Translations under genes and position numbers: made by a program | In this document: piece after piece, positions 16,774 through 25,610 of the stretch | How the letters are laid out: every line of letters begins with the position of its first letter | How positions within the stretch are numbered: position 1 is the first letter of the stretch | Source of the DNA: CAXXOK01 sp963675365 | Lineage (GTDB): Bacteria; Bacillota; Clostridia; Christensenellales; Aristaeellaceae | Reading direction: 5' to 3' | Length of the DNA stretch: 64,000 nt | NCBI GenBank assembly: GCA_963675365.2 | Contig: CAXXVA010000003.1 | Coordinates: 1,302,001-1,366,000, forward strand | Notes under the pieces: generated by a model | Seen by the model: the letters and a program-made list of their open reading frames with translations, nothing else | Told to the model about the DNA's origin: nothing | The model's database searches: none

Positions 16774-18429
16774 TTAATCCCAGTAAATCGTAGCTCCGCG
16801 ATGAGCGCTGGTTGTGTTCTTGCGGTATAGCTCCAGCCAGCCGGTCGCTTTCTTGCAGACCGGTTTCCAGTCTTCGCGGCGGCGGGCGAACTCCGCTTCC
16901 TCTACATCCACCGTCAGGCTGCGGCCGGTGATATCAATATGAATGATGTCGCCGTCCTGCACCAGCGCGATATTGCCGCCGTCATACGCCTCCGGGGTGA
17001 CATGTCCGATGGCAAGCCCGCCCGTCGCGCCGGAAAACCGTCCGTCGCTGACGAGCGCGATTTTCGTTCCCAGTCCTTTACCCAACACCGCTGCCATAAA
17101 CGTTTCCATATGGGGCATCCCGGGAGAGCCCTTGGGACCTTCGTAGCGGATGACCACGACATCGCCTGCCACAATTTTGTCTTCCAAAATCGCGCGCCAT
17201 GCCTCATCCTGCGAATCGAACACTTTGGCGGGACCGGAAAACAGCCAGGCGGCTTCTTCCACAGCACTGAACTTGACGATTGCGCTCTCTGTGGCAATGT
17301 TGCCATGCAGCACCGCCAGGCCGCCCTGCGCGTTCACAGGCTGTGCGACGGAATGGATGACGTCCGGATTCTTGTTCTCACTCGCCTGCGCCATCATGCC
17401 GATCGTACCGAACATACCGCCGGCTTCCGCGTCCATTTTGCCGCCCGAGACCAGTTCCTTCACCACGGCACCCAGCCCACCCGCTTTGGAGAAATCTGCC
17501 ATTGTGTATTTAGGATGGTTGGGATAAATGGTGCTCACCACGGGCACATCGCGGCTGATACGGTCGAACGTTTCGGGCGTGATATCGAACCTGCCCTGCC
17601 GCGCGATGGCGGGAATATGCAGAAGGCTGTTAGTAGAGCCGCCGGTTGCCATCATATAGCGAACCACGTTTTCCATGCTGGCCTGCGACAGAAAATCAAG
17701 AGGCCGTTTGCCGTCTTTGACCGCCTGGGCCACTGTGCGTGCCGCCTGCCGAGCCAGTTCATGCCACTCCGGTGTCTGGCTGCGCACGCTCGCGTTACCG
17801 TGCGGAGAAAACCCCAGAACCTCCGCGGCGGCGCACATGGTATTGGCCGTGCCCATGAACGGACAGGCGCCGGGCGTCGGGCAGGCGTGGCGGACGACCG
17901 CCTTGTACTCGTCCCGGGTAATGTCCCCGGTAATATACGCGGCATAGCTCTGTTTGGTGTGGGTCAGGGTCAGCATCTTCCCGTTCAATTCGCCCGGCGC
18001 CATGAAGCCGCCTGTGAACATCACAGTCGGGATATTCACCCGTAACGCTCCCATCAGCATGCCGGGCACGATTTTGTCGCACGTCGCCATGATCACCATG
18101 CCTTCCAGCATGTTGAGCTCCGCCAAGGTCTCCACCTCGCTGGAAACCAGATCGCGCGTCGGCAGCGTGTAGCGGTCGCCCGGGGTATTGCTGCAAATAC
18201 CGTCACAGATGCCCAGGCTTGGCAGCTCCAGCGCCAGCATCCCGGCGTTGTAAATCTCTTCCTTCATTTCCTCGATCACATCCCGCAGGGGATAATGACC
18301 GGGGTTCATCTCATTCCAGGAGTTAATCAGCCCGATAATCGGTCGTTTGACATCTTCGTCGTTGATACCCATCGCGAATAAAAGCGCGTTGCGGTGGTCC
18401 AGCGATTCTTCGTTCCATTCCCGAATCAT
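16774..18429 (-). CDS. IlvD/Edd-family dehydratase (likely sugar-acid dehydratase)
   Basis: A 551-residue Fe-S dehydratase. Cluster cysteines are expected in 'GICDGIC', 'MATCDKIVPG' and 'CPFMGTANTM'; the family C-terminal 'DGRFSGATGGLAIGHVTPEA' is present. The family converts dihydroxy acids to 2-keto acids; sugar-acid members make 2-keto-3-deoxy aldonates. Neighbouring aldolase-like, Gfo/Idh/MocA and ABC genes favour an aldonate substrate over the valine/isoleucine pathway. ATG 18429 is chosen because AAAGGAAG lies 5-6 nt upstream; the longer frame from 18456 has no such site. Confidence 0.85.
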   Translation of the reverse strand: MIREWNEESLDHRNALLFAMGINDEDVKRPIIGLINSWNEMNPGHYPLRDVIEEMKEEIYNAGMLALELPSLGICDGICSNTPGDRYTLPTRDLVSSEVETLAELNMLEGMVIMATCDKIVPGMLMGALRVNIPTVMFTGGFMAPGELNGKMLTLTHTKQSYAAYITGDITRDEYKAVVRHACPTPGACPFMGTANTMCAAAEVLGFSPHGNASVRSQTPEWHELARQAARTVAQAVKDGKRPLDFLSQASMENVVRYMMATGGSTNSLLHIPAIARQGRFDITPETFDRISRDVPVVSTIYPNHPKYTMADFSKAGGLGAVVKELVSGGKMDAEAGGMFGTIGMMAQASENKNPDVIHSVAQPVNAQGGLAVLHGNIATESAIVKFSAVEEAAWLFSGPAKVFDSQDEAWRAILEDKIVAGDVVVIRYEGPKGSPGMPHMETFMAAVLGKGLGTKIALVSDGRFSGATGGLAIGHVTPEAYDGGNIALVQDGDIIHIDITGRSLTVDVEEAEFARRREDWKPVCKKATGWLELYRKNTTSAHRGATIYWD

Positions 18430-18528
18430 AGAAACTTCCTTTCCGATTGTCCGCATTGTACTTGTTTTTGCTGGTTTGAAGCGGACGGAGCGTATGCGTA
18501 CCCAACATGGATTTTGAAACTTGCCATG

Positions 18529-19395
18529 CTATTTCTGGAGCAAATGAACGGCGAAGCCCCCAAGTTCTGCAGTCAGGTAATACAGAATCGCACGGCCTGA
18601 AGCATCATTTTTTCGACTATCTGGATCAAAGGAGAATCCAGAGCGCTGCGCGAAGTACATACCCCGTTCCAGGTCATTTGTTGCAATGCCGATATGGCCA
18701 TGCGTACCGCGCCCTTTATCTTTCATGACCTCAATGCTCGTGCCAGCGTAATCAGAGGTATTCCCGTAGATATACGGTACCCCCAGAAGGCCGGAATACT
18801 TCCGGGCGATATTTGCCGCTTCATGACTGCCGCTTGCATTAATGCCAATATGAACCAGAGAAAACTCCAGCGAATCTGCCCACATCCGCTTAAGCGCGTC
18901 GGCATAGGTTGCTGCCTGACCCGCACGTACGGATTGCTGATTCTGGAAAATGAGAATTTGCTTGAACGTCTGCGTCTGCTCGCAGGAAAAACCATTGTTC
19001 CCGTCAATCATCAACCGTACGATACGGTTAACCCCTGGCGGTTTTTCGAACATTTCGGTTTCATACATGCAAACGGCGGAGGTATCCGTTTCCGCCATGG
19101 GAAAACCGGCGCTATACCTTTGCGCGTACGGAAGAGAAACCCATCGCGCACCAGCCTTCAACGCCAGGGCACGCTGTTTCATATCGCGTGCTTGTACGAT
19201 AACGTCAATTTCCGCATTGCGAAGCAACGCTTCGAATTTCTCGTTTTCCCAACCAGACGATGGATACGCTATCTCGACTGCTGGAAACCCCCGGGCCGAT
19301 AACGCGTATAAATAGGACGCAACATCGTCTGCAGAGTCCCCAGTCAAACAGGGGAGAAGACCGCAAAGACGGATTTGTTCAAGGATATCTGTCAT
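18529..19395 (-). CDS. Degenerate KDPG-aldolase-like domain fused to a VOC domain
   Basis: A 288-residue two-domain protein. The N-terminus ('ILEQIRLCGLLPCL', 'ALSARGFPAVEIAYPS', 'ALKAGARWVSLP') follows the KDPG/KHG aldolase barrel, but the Schiff-base lysine segment (V-K-x-F-P) and the 'PG' and 'GG' phosphate loops are missing. From about residue 190 the C-terminus ('FSLVHIGIN', 'GHIGIATNDLERGMYFAQRSGFSFD', 'FAVHLLQK') is a VOC/glyoxalase-like domain, as in some bifunctional aldolases. The aldolase half is probably non-catalytic; the VOC half may bind a metal and sugar acid. The gene precedes the dehydratase in the operon. Confidence 0.7.
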   Translation of the reverse strand: MTDILEQIRLCGLLPCLTGDSADDVASYLYALSARGFPAVEIAYPSSGWENEKFEALLRNAEIDVIVQARDMKQRALALKAGARWVSLPYAQRYSAGFPMAETDTSAVCMYETEMFEKPPGVNRIVRLMIDGNNGFSCEQTQTFKQILIFQNQQSVRAGQAATYADALKRMWADSLEFSLVHIGINASGSHEAANIARKYSGLLGVPYIYGNTSDYAGTSIEVMKDKGRGTHGHIGIATNDLERGMYFAQRSGFSFDPDSRKNDASGRAILYYLTAELGGFAVHLLQK

Positions 19396-19458
19396 GGCAT
19401 ACCTCTTAGCCGTGTGTTCGTGAACTTGAATTGAATCCGATCACGATCCTCCATGAAT

Positions 19459-19502
19459 CTGGGAAACGGCGATTTGAAGATGAGCGCATCGCCGTTTCCC
19501 AG
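19459..19502 (-). other. Intra-operon stem-loop
   Basis: A perfect 15-bp inverted repeat (19459-19473 with 19488-19502) with a 14-nt loop, between the Gfo/Idh/MocA gene and the aldolase-VOC gene. No T-run follows on the minus strand, so mRNA stabilisation or processing is more likely than termination. Confidence 0.7.
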
Positions 19503-19523
19503 TCCAAGGAGAACAATGAACGA

Positions 19524-20600
19524 TTACGAAAATAACTCCTTTGCATTTTGCATGGCAATGATTTTATTCTTGTCGGCGGACTTCTGCGCACATATCGCGA
19601 CATACGCATTTCGGAACGAATCGTTGATGCTCATCAAATTCGCGCCCTTCCCCTGGATGGTACGCACAAAATCCTCAAAGATAAACGGCGTTTCTTGCTG
19701 CTCTACAATCCCGTTGAAATCCTTGTTGATCAAGCGTACCTCATGATCGCCCGCCCCGCGGATCACTTCCAGAATACCGTCGGTGCCAACAACTCGTATG
19801 CGGTCGTCGTCATGTGAGTGCGAATTTTCCGGGCGGTAATAATCGGTGCATACCGTGGCGAGGATATCATCCTCAAGCAGGAAATCAGAGCTTGTAATGA
19901 CCTCCATATCACCGTAGCCGTGATTGTGCGCGCGGGATTGCCTGGAATATACCGACAGCATTTCCTTGCCCGTGACCATGCGAATCATATCAATGGAATG
20001 GATTGTGACCCACGGTATGGTGCCGCCGTAATATTTTCTCTCTTTGTAAAAATCGGGACGCACGCCAAAGCGATAGGATTTCTGGCAATTCACCATGCGA
20101 ATGTTCCCAAGCGCACCTTGGCTGATTATCTTGCGCGCCGTGTGATACCAGGCGTCAAACCGAACCGTATGCATGGCCCATAGCAGTTTCCCGGATTGCT
20201 TCATCACTTTGTACAAATCCGTAAGCTCCTCAACGGTAAGCGCAATCGGTTTATCCACGTATACGTGGATACCGCGCTGCAATGCGGCCTTCGCATGCTC
20301 GTATCGCTGCGTGAAGAGTCCGTCGATCACCAAAATATCAGGATTCTCGGCGTTGAGCATCATCTCCAAGTCCTGGTACGCAAGCAATTTGTGTCCGCCG
20401 GTCTTTTGGTTTGACCGGGCGTGGATTTCCCACCCGTCGGGATAATCCGTACCGCTCTTGCCGGCAAATGTCAGCAGCCGTTCCATACTTTCGCCGGAAT
20501 AGCTGGGGCAATAACCCGCGAATTCCACCTCGGGTATCCTGCTGCCGGCCAGAAATGCCGTAAAGAAATGGCCTGTATTTCCATAAAAACAGACTTTCAT
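19524..20600 (-). CDS. Gfo/Idh/MocA-family oxidoreductase (1)
   Basis: A 358-residue NAD(P)-dependent sugar oxidoreductase. Rossmann start 'KVCFYGNTGHFF' is atypical (G-x-T-G-H rather than G-x-G-x-x-G). The family motif E-K-P appears as 'VYVDKPIAL' with its conserved lysine, and 'ARKIISQGALGNIRMVN' and 'GGTIPWVTIHSIDMIRMVTG' carry the C-terminal substrate-site H-x-x-D. Members oxidise or epimerise sugars, often at C3. It is the third of three paralogues in a row. Confidence 0.85.
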   Translation of the reverse strand: MKVCFYGNTGHFFTAFLAGSRIPEVEFAGYCPSYSGESMERLLTFAGKSGTDYPDGWEIHARSNQKTGGHKLLAYQDLEMMLNAENPDILVIDGLFTQRYEHAKAALQRGIHVYVDKPIALTVEELTDLYKVMKQSGKLLWAMHTVRFDAWYHTARKIISQGALGNIRMVNCQKSYRFGVRPDFYKERKYYGGTIPWVTIHSIDMIRMVTGKEMLSVYSRQSRAHNHGYGDMEVITSSDFLLEDDILATVCTDYYRPENSHSHDDDRIRVVGTDGILEVIRGAGDHEVRLINKDFNGIVEQQETPFIFEDFVRTIQGKGANLMSINDSFRNAYVAICAQKSADKNKIIAMQNAKELFS

Positions 20601-20609
20601 GATAGCCTC

Positions 20610-21599
20610 CTAGAAATTGTTGTCCTTATAAACCTGTGATACGAATCGAACCGCTTGATAAACGTCTGTAAGCTCCGCTACGGGCTCGCCCTTTCCTTCC
20701 AGGCAATCCAGCATGCTGCCAAGGCATCTATCGAAGAACTGAATGTCTTGGAACGCTTCCTCTTCAATCAGTTCGCCGCGCTTCTCTCCGCCTTCCACGG
20801 TACCAAACCGCTGCATTTTCTGCGCGGCGGTCGCGGTAATATAGAAATCTTTTCCGGAGAACACAAAATCCTCTTGCGGATATCCCGATTTCGTATACCC
20901 AACCTCAACCACCGCGGTATGGCCTTTTTTAGTTTTGAGCAACACAGCGCCGAAATCATCCATGCCCAGGCCCCATACGCCCGTATTCAAAACGCCTTGA
21001 GCAGAAACAATCTCATCCCCGGTTAAAAACTGTACGAGGTCAATATAGTGAACGGCGAGATTAAGCAGAGCGCCTCCGCGTGCGAGAGCCTTTACGTTTG
21101 CCCAATGGAAGCCCATGTCGTCATAGCGAAACGGCCCGGCCGTAATATACCGCATATCCAGATGAACGCAGCCCTCAGACGCCTTTTGCAGTACATAGTC
21201 ACGGTATTTTCTCACAGGCTGTGCAAACCTTCGCTGCAGGGCGATCGCATGCTTCACCGGTTTTTCCCGGAGATGTTCAAGTACCGGCAGAAGCTGATCG
21301 GCTTCCTCGCAGCAAGGCTTATCGGCAATAAACGGAAGTCCCAATGAAATGCATGTATCGATAATGGTCGGCGTTTCCTTATAGAGACCGAATACATAGA
21401 CGAAATCCAGGTCCTTCTCATTTTGCAGCAGTTCACGATAGTTTGGGTAACGCTTGATTCCGAGGTTTTTACTCAGTTTTTCTGTAAACTCGCCGTCTCC
21501 CGACAGCGCTGTGACCTGCACCTGCGGGTACTTTTTCATCGCTTCAAGGTGCCCCAGTACATGCCAATGTTCCGCGTCCAGCAATGCGACTTTATACAT
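20610..21599 (-). CDS. Gfo/Idh/MocA-family oxidoreductase (2)
   Basis: A 329-residue paralogue with the start 'KVALLDAEHWHVLGH', again lacking the full glycine motif but typical of one sugar-oxidising subgroup. 'FIADKPCCEE' holds the conserved Lys-Pro, and 'GGALLNLAVHYIDLVQFLTG' carries the H-x-x-D catalytic region. It is separated from its neighbours by 9 and 14 bp. Distinct active-site contexts in the three paralogues suggest successive oxidation and reduction steps on one sugar. Confidence 0.85.
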   Translation of the reverse strand: MYKVALLDAEHWHVLGHLEAMKKYPQVQVTALSGDGEFTEKLSKNLGIKRYPNYRELLQNEKDLDFVYVFGLYKETPTIIDTCISLGLPFIADKPCCEEADQLLPVLEHLREKPVKHAIALQRRFAQPVRKYRDYVLQKASEGCVHLDMRYITAGPFRYDDMGFHWANVKALARGGALLNLAVHYIDLVQFLTGDEIVSAQGVLNTGVWGLGMDDFGAVLLKTKKGHTAVVEVGYTKSGYPQEDFVFSGKDFYITATAAQKMQRFGTVEGGEKRGELIEEEAFQDIQFFDRCLGSMLDCLEGKGEPVAELTDVYQAVRFVSQVYKDNNF

Positions 21600-21613
21600 G
21601 CTTCTTCCTCCAT

Positions 21614-22642
21614 TTAGTCCAATTTGATCATATTTCCGCTATCAAGCGATTTGATAATCGCGTTAAGCGCTTGTAAGGAACGCTTGCCGTCAAGCACGGT
21701 CGTGCGCGGATGCGCGCCGTTGAGAATCACGTCGCAGAAGTGTTCCACCTCTTTGGCGTGATTGTTTTGCGGCGGCAGGTATTGTGTGTCAACCTTACGC
21801 GAACGCTGATCATAGGCAAAACCCTCGCCAAGAGCCGTTTCCTCATATACTTGGAAACCGGGCTGCGCATAAAACGACGAACACTTGAAGCGGATGGTGC
21901 CTTGAGCGGCAAAATAGTAATCCGTAAATTCGCTTGCGGTGTGGCTGCTGTCGGAAATATAATACGTTCCGACCATGCCGTTTTTCATGCTGATGGATAC
22001 CGCCGCTGTGTCCTCCACCTCAAACCCGCGCGCGACATTGCCCTTCATCGCACAGACTGTATCGATTTCACCACACACGTAACGGATTCGGTCCACATCG
22101 TGTATCCCGTTGTTGGATACGGTACCGCCGCCGGAGTCGCGCATACGCTTGTAATCGTCCTTGAAATACCAATCCGGCTTTGGCAGCATGCCGAAAATAT
22201 GAAAGCCGACCGGCTGCCCAAGGCCGCCGGAAACGAGGCGTTCCTTTGCCATCAGAACGGATGGGTCGAAGCGGTGATGCTGACCGACCAAAATCCGTTT
22301 GCCACTGGCAATCTCCTTGGCGGCAAGTTCATCGGCTTCCTCCTCAAACAGCGTAACAGGCTTTTCCACCAGTACATTAGCGCCGGCGTCCATGCAGTCC
22401 ATAGCTATTGCCTTGTGAAACTTCGGCGGCACGGCGATAATCACGCCGTCCGGACGCTCTTTTTCCAGCATTTCGCGATAATCGCTATAGAAATTCGTAC
22501 CCAAAGAATCCGCAAGCGCGGCATAATCCGGTTTCATGTCGGATATGGCAACCAGTTGGGCCGGCATATCGCCTTTGGCAATATTGTTGGCATGGCTTTT
22601 CCCGAAATTCAACCCAATAACAGCTAATTTCGCCCGGTTCAT
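21614..22642 (-). CDS. Gfo/Idh/MocA-family oxidoreductase (3)
   Basis: A 342-residue paralogue closest to the standard family pattern: 'KLAVIGLNFGKSHANNI' Rossmann start, 'VLVEKPVTL' with the E-K-P motif, and 'SGGGTVSNNGIHDVDRIRYVCG' with the catalytic H-D. ATG 22642 is used; a GTG four codons earlier (22654) touches its ribosome binding site and is less likely. It probably oxidises the imported glycoside or sugar as a first step. Confidence 0.87.
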   Translation of the reverse strand: MNRAKLAVIGLNFGKSHANNIAKGDMPAQLVAISDMKPDYAALADSLGTNFYSDYREMLEKERPDGVIIAVPPKFHKAIAMDCMDAGANVLVEKPVTLFEEEADELAAKEIASGKRILVGQHHRFDPSVLMAKERLVSGGLGQPVGFHIFGMLPKPDWYFKDDYKRMRDSGGGTVSNNGIHDVDRIRYVCGEIDTVCAMKGNVARGFEVEDTAAVSISMKNGMVGTYYISDSSHTASEFTDYYFAAQGTIRFKCSSFYAQPGFQVYEETALGEGFAYDQRSRKVDTQYLPPQNNHAKEVEHFCDVILNGAHPRTTVLDGKRSLQALNAIIKSLDSGNMIKLD

Positions 22643-22662
22643 AAACAGATACACTTCCTTCT

Positions 22663-23781
22663 TTATTCACAGTTGACGTCGGCTTTCAATGCCGCGTTAA
22701 TTTCATCCGAAATGACGGGATCGGCGCGGATGCCCCGCGCTTTACGCAGTGCTTTTTGCGCTTGAACAGATCCAATTTCGCCTAATGCCCATGCGCACAG
22801 CGAAGCATATTGTGGGTCCAATGTCCTCAGCCCCTCCGCCAACACGGCGACGGCTGCGCGGGAACGGCTGTTTCCCAGAGCAATCAGAACGTTTCGGCGG
22901 ATATACTCCAGCCCATACTTGACAACATGGTATGGCAGCGCTGCGCGGTATGCGTCGTCGTCTGCAAGTACAAGGGGAATTAACATCGGGGAATCATCTT
23001 TATCTTCAAAAGCAAAAGGGAACTCCGTACGCGGAATCAGCTTTTTATTGCGCGGACATTCCGAAAGGCAGCGCCCGGTGCGCATCAGGTAATTCATACA
23101 CATGGAACGCGCTTCGCGCGGAATTCCTTCGTGATAGAGTCCCTCGCCCTGCAGCCACAGGTGCAGGCAGCGATCGGCGTCTAACGTGCCTTGAGCGCCC
23201 ATGGCTCCGGTGGGACATACGCGTTGGCAAACCTTGCAGTTCCCGCAGTCATTGTTCGACAGGGTACCGTGGTTGACGGTTTCCAGCGGCGCGTCGGTGA
23301 GCACACAGCCAAGGCGAATATAGCTCCCCATGCCCTCATGGTAGAAAAACCCGTTGTTGCCGATTTGGCCCAGGCCGCATTGCACGGCAAGCGAACAATA
23401 CGGGAGCTCGTTTGTAAAAAGTGTTTGATACCCGCAGGATTGAAGAAAACCTTCGACCAGATCGGTTGCGTATCGCCCGGCCTCAACATAACCGCGGGTC
23501 CACGGACCGATGTTGCCGCGCGGGCACTCTTCCGTGGAAAGCGTTAGCTGATCGAAGCCATACATATACATACCGGTGATAACGATCGCTTTTGCCTGCG
23601 GCATTAAAAGCAATGGATCATAAACCTGCGGCGCGACGGCTGCTTTCCGGCAGGGAGAGTAATGATCGGGATCGTCGTCGTAATCCCAGGGCTTACATTT
23701 CACCAAACCGCAATCCGTGATACCAACCAGACTGACACCGGAAGATAACACATGCGTACGCAGTGTATCCGTTAAGCTCAT
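22663..23781 (-). CDS. QueG-like double 4Fe-4S protein with HEAT-like C-terminus
   Basis: A 372-residue Fe-S protein. 'CGNCKVCQRVCPTGA' supplies most of two clusters, completed by later cysteines in 'RCLHLW', 'SMCMNY' and 'CLSECPRN'. The N-terminal 200 residues match the epoxyqueuosine reductase (QueG)/reductive-dehalogenase-like fold that can bind cobalamin. The C-terminal 100 residues ('RRNVLIALGNSRSRAAVAVL', 'CAWALGEIG') are HEAT-like repeats, also found in QueG. Its place inside a sugar operon suggests a reductive step in that pathway rather than tRNA modification. It sits 3 bp from the permease gene. Confidence 0.8.
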   Translation of the reverse strand: MSLTDTLRTHVLSSGVSLVGITDCGLVKCKPWDYDDDPDHYSPCRKAAVAPQVYDPLLLMPQAKAIVITGMYMYGFDQLTLSTEECPRGNIGPWTRGYVEAGRYATDLVEGFLQSCGYQTLFTNELPYCSLAVQCGLGQIGNNGFFYHEGMGSYIRLGCVLTDAPLETVNHGTLSNNDCGNCKVCQRVCPTGAMGAQGTLDADRCLHLWLQGEGLYHEGIPREARSMCMNYLMRTGRCLSECPRNKKLIPRTEFPFAFEDKDDSPMLIPLVLADDDAYRAALPYHVVKYGLEYIRRNVLIALGNSRSRAAVAVLAEGLRTLDPQYASLCAWALGEIGSVQAQKALRKARGIRADPVISDEINAALKADVNCE

Positions 23782-23784
23782 ACG

Positions 23785-24627
23785 CTACCCTTTCAAACCG
23801 GATGTGCTGATACCCTCGACGATATAGCGTTGAAAGAACAGGAACACTAAAAACGTAGGAATCAGCGAAAGCAGCGACATGGCAAGCATCGCTCCCCAAT
23901 CCGTGATGGAATTGGGATCGGCGAACATCTTTAACGCGATGGAAACCGTATACAGCTTCGGCTTCTTCAAATACAGCAATGGACTGATAAAGTCTTCCCA
24001 GCGCCAATAAAATGAAAATATTGCCGAGGTCACAAGAGAGGATTTGATTAGCGGCAGCGTGATTGATGAAAAGATACGCAGTTTGTTGCACCCATCGATC
24101 ATCGCAGCTTCATTAATATCCTGCGGCAGCGTGCGTATAAACTGGACGTTAAGGAAGATAAAGAATGCATACCCTCCCATATAAGGTACGATCATCGGCA
24201 GAAAAGTATTCGTCCAGCCAAGCCAGTTAAACAGCATATACTGCGGAATCATCAGCACCTGCGCTGGCAGCATCAGCGTAATCAGCATGCAGGAAAACCA
24301 GAAGCCCCTCCCTATAAAGCGAATACATGCAAATCCGTACGCCGTCAGCGCGGAACCAAATACGGAAAGGAGCGTTGCACCGATGACAATGATAAAGGTA
24401 TTTTTATAAAATATCGAAAAGCTGATTCCGCCAAACCCCGACCAGCCGTTTCTGAAATTTTCCCATATCCATTTCTGCGGCAGAAATCCGCCTTGGAATA
24501 TATCTTTCTGGTCTTTGAACGCACTGAAAACCAACCATATCACCGGGTAAAGCATCATAATGAGTAAAACAACACACATCGCGTGGAACAGTGCTGTATC
24601 CAGCCGTTTTAATCTATTAATTTTCAC
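23785..24627 (-). CDS. CUT1 ABC sugar permease, MalG type
   Basis: A 280-residue inner-membrane permease with six predicted helices and the EAA loop 'INEAAMIDGCNKLRIFSSITLP' (shown here as its family signature) that contacts the ATPase. The C-terminus 'RYIVEGISTSGLKG' is typical of MalG-type subunits. GTG 24627 overlaps the stop of the preceding permease (GTGA); the longer frame upstream is not used. No ATPase gene is present nearby, so a shared MsmX-like ATPase is implied. Confidence 0.92.
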   Translation of the reverse strand: MKINRLKRLDTALFHAMCVVLLIMMLYPVIWLVFSAFKDQKDIFQGGFLPQKWIWENFRNGWSGFGGISFSIFYKNTFIIVIGATLLSVFGSALTAYGFACIRFIGRGFWFSCMLITLMLPAQVLMIPQYMLFNWLGWTNTFLPMIVPYMGGYAFFIFLNVQFIRTLPQDINEAAMIDGCNKLRIFSSITLPLIKSSLVTSAIFSFYWRWEDFISPLLYLKKPKLYTVSIALKMFADPNSITDWGAMLAMSLLSLIPTFLVFLFFQRYIVEGISTSGLKG

Positions 24628-25514
24628 TTTTGATCCCCCGCATAGAAGACCCACTTGCCGCTGGTTTTCATTATAAGTGCCGTAAGCAAACCGACAAAGC
24701 ACAGAAGCATCCAAGCCATTGCCGATCCGCGCCCCGCCTCGAAATACTCAAACGTGGTTTTGTATACCTGCACGACATAGAAAAGCGTGGAGTTAAGCGG
24801 TCCGCTGTTTGTAATGATGTATCCCTGGGTAAAAACCAGGAAACCCGTGATCATTTGCATGATGAAGTTAAATAAAATAATAGGCGTGATTTGCGGTAAT
24901 GTGATATGGATCAGCTTTTTGAATGATCCTGCGCCGTCGATATCCGCAGACTCGTAATAAGATATGGGGATATCCTTCAATGCCGCCAGGAATATCAGCA
25001 TAGGCGAGCCAAATTGCCAAACCGCCATAATGATCAGCACCCACATTGCCGCGCTGGGATCTCCCAGCATGGAGTAACGCGTATGAATCCCCACGGCGCT
25101 GAGGATCGTTTGTATGGTGCCGCCCGAGCCGAAAATTGTCCTCCATACAATGGCAACCGCTACGCTTCCACCGAAAATGGACGGCAGGTAAAACGCCGTT
25201 CTGTAGAAGCCTACTGCCTTTTGCCGTTTGCTCATTAAATAGGCGACGAAAAAAGCGAACAGAAGCTTGAGCGGCACGGAGACAAACGCATAATAAAATG
25301 TATTGAATACGCTTTTCCAGAATTTCGGATCTTCCGTTAACAAATAGATGTAGTTGGTAAAGCCGACAAACGAAGGTGGCGACAGGATATCATAATCCGT
25401 AAAAGAATAGTACAGCGACAAAATGACAGGAATCAGCGAGAAGAAAAAGAAACAGAACAGCCATGGAGCAATAAAAGCATATCCTGCTATATTATCCCTG
25501 AAACGATGCCTCAT
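24624..25514 (-). CDS. CUT1 ABC sugar permease, MalF type
   Basis: A 296-residue membrane permease starting 'MRHRFRDNIAGYAFIAPWL', with the EAA loop around 'YYESADIDGAGSFKKLI' and P-Q-I-T-P. It pairs with the MalG-type subunit. ATG 25514 has GGAGG 9 nt upstream; the TTG at 25523 would abut the site. A stem-loop separates it from the solute-binding-protein gene. Confidence 0.92.
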   Translation of the reverse strand: MRHRFRDNIAGYAFIAPWLFCFFFFSLIPVILSLYYSFTDYDILSPPSFVGFTNYIYLLTEDPKFWKSVFNTFYYAFVSVPLKLLFAFFVAYLMSKRQKAVGFYRTAFYLPSIFGGSVAVAIVWRTIFGSGGTIQTILSAVGIHTRYSMLGDPSAAMWVLIIMAVWQFGSPMLIFLAALKDIPISYYESADIDGAGSFKKLIHITLPQITPIILFNFIMQMITGFLVFTQGYIITNSGPLNSTLFYVVQVYKTTFEYFEAGRGSAMAWMLLCFVGLLTALIMKTSGKWVFYAGDQK

Positions 25515-25543
25515 CGGTGTCAACCTCCAGTTCTGTTTCTGTG

Positions 25544-25576
25544 GCAGAGGCTGCCGCTTACAGCAGCAGCCTCTGC
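25544..25576 (-). other. Stem-loop after solute-binding-protein gene (system 1)
   Basis: An 11-bp perfect inverted repeat (25544-25554 with 25566-25576), 11-nt loop, between the SBP stop and the first permease. Comparable hairpins occur at the same place in the three other ABC loci. Confidence 0.7.
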
Positions 25577-25610
25577 TTCATATAAACCTGTTTGGATGCA
25601 CAGCCTCTGG

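Noticed and set aside
16939..18045. 368-codon plus-strand frame opposite the dehydratase gene
   Set aside because: Histidine- and arginine-rich shadow of a conserved IlvD/Edd-type gene in GC-rich DNA.
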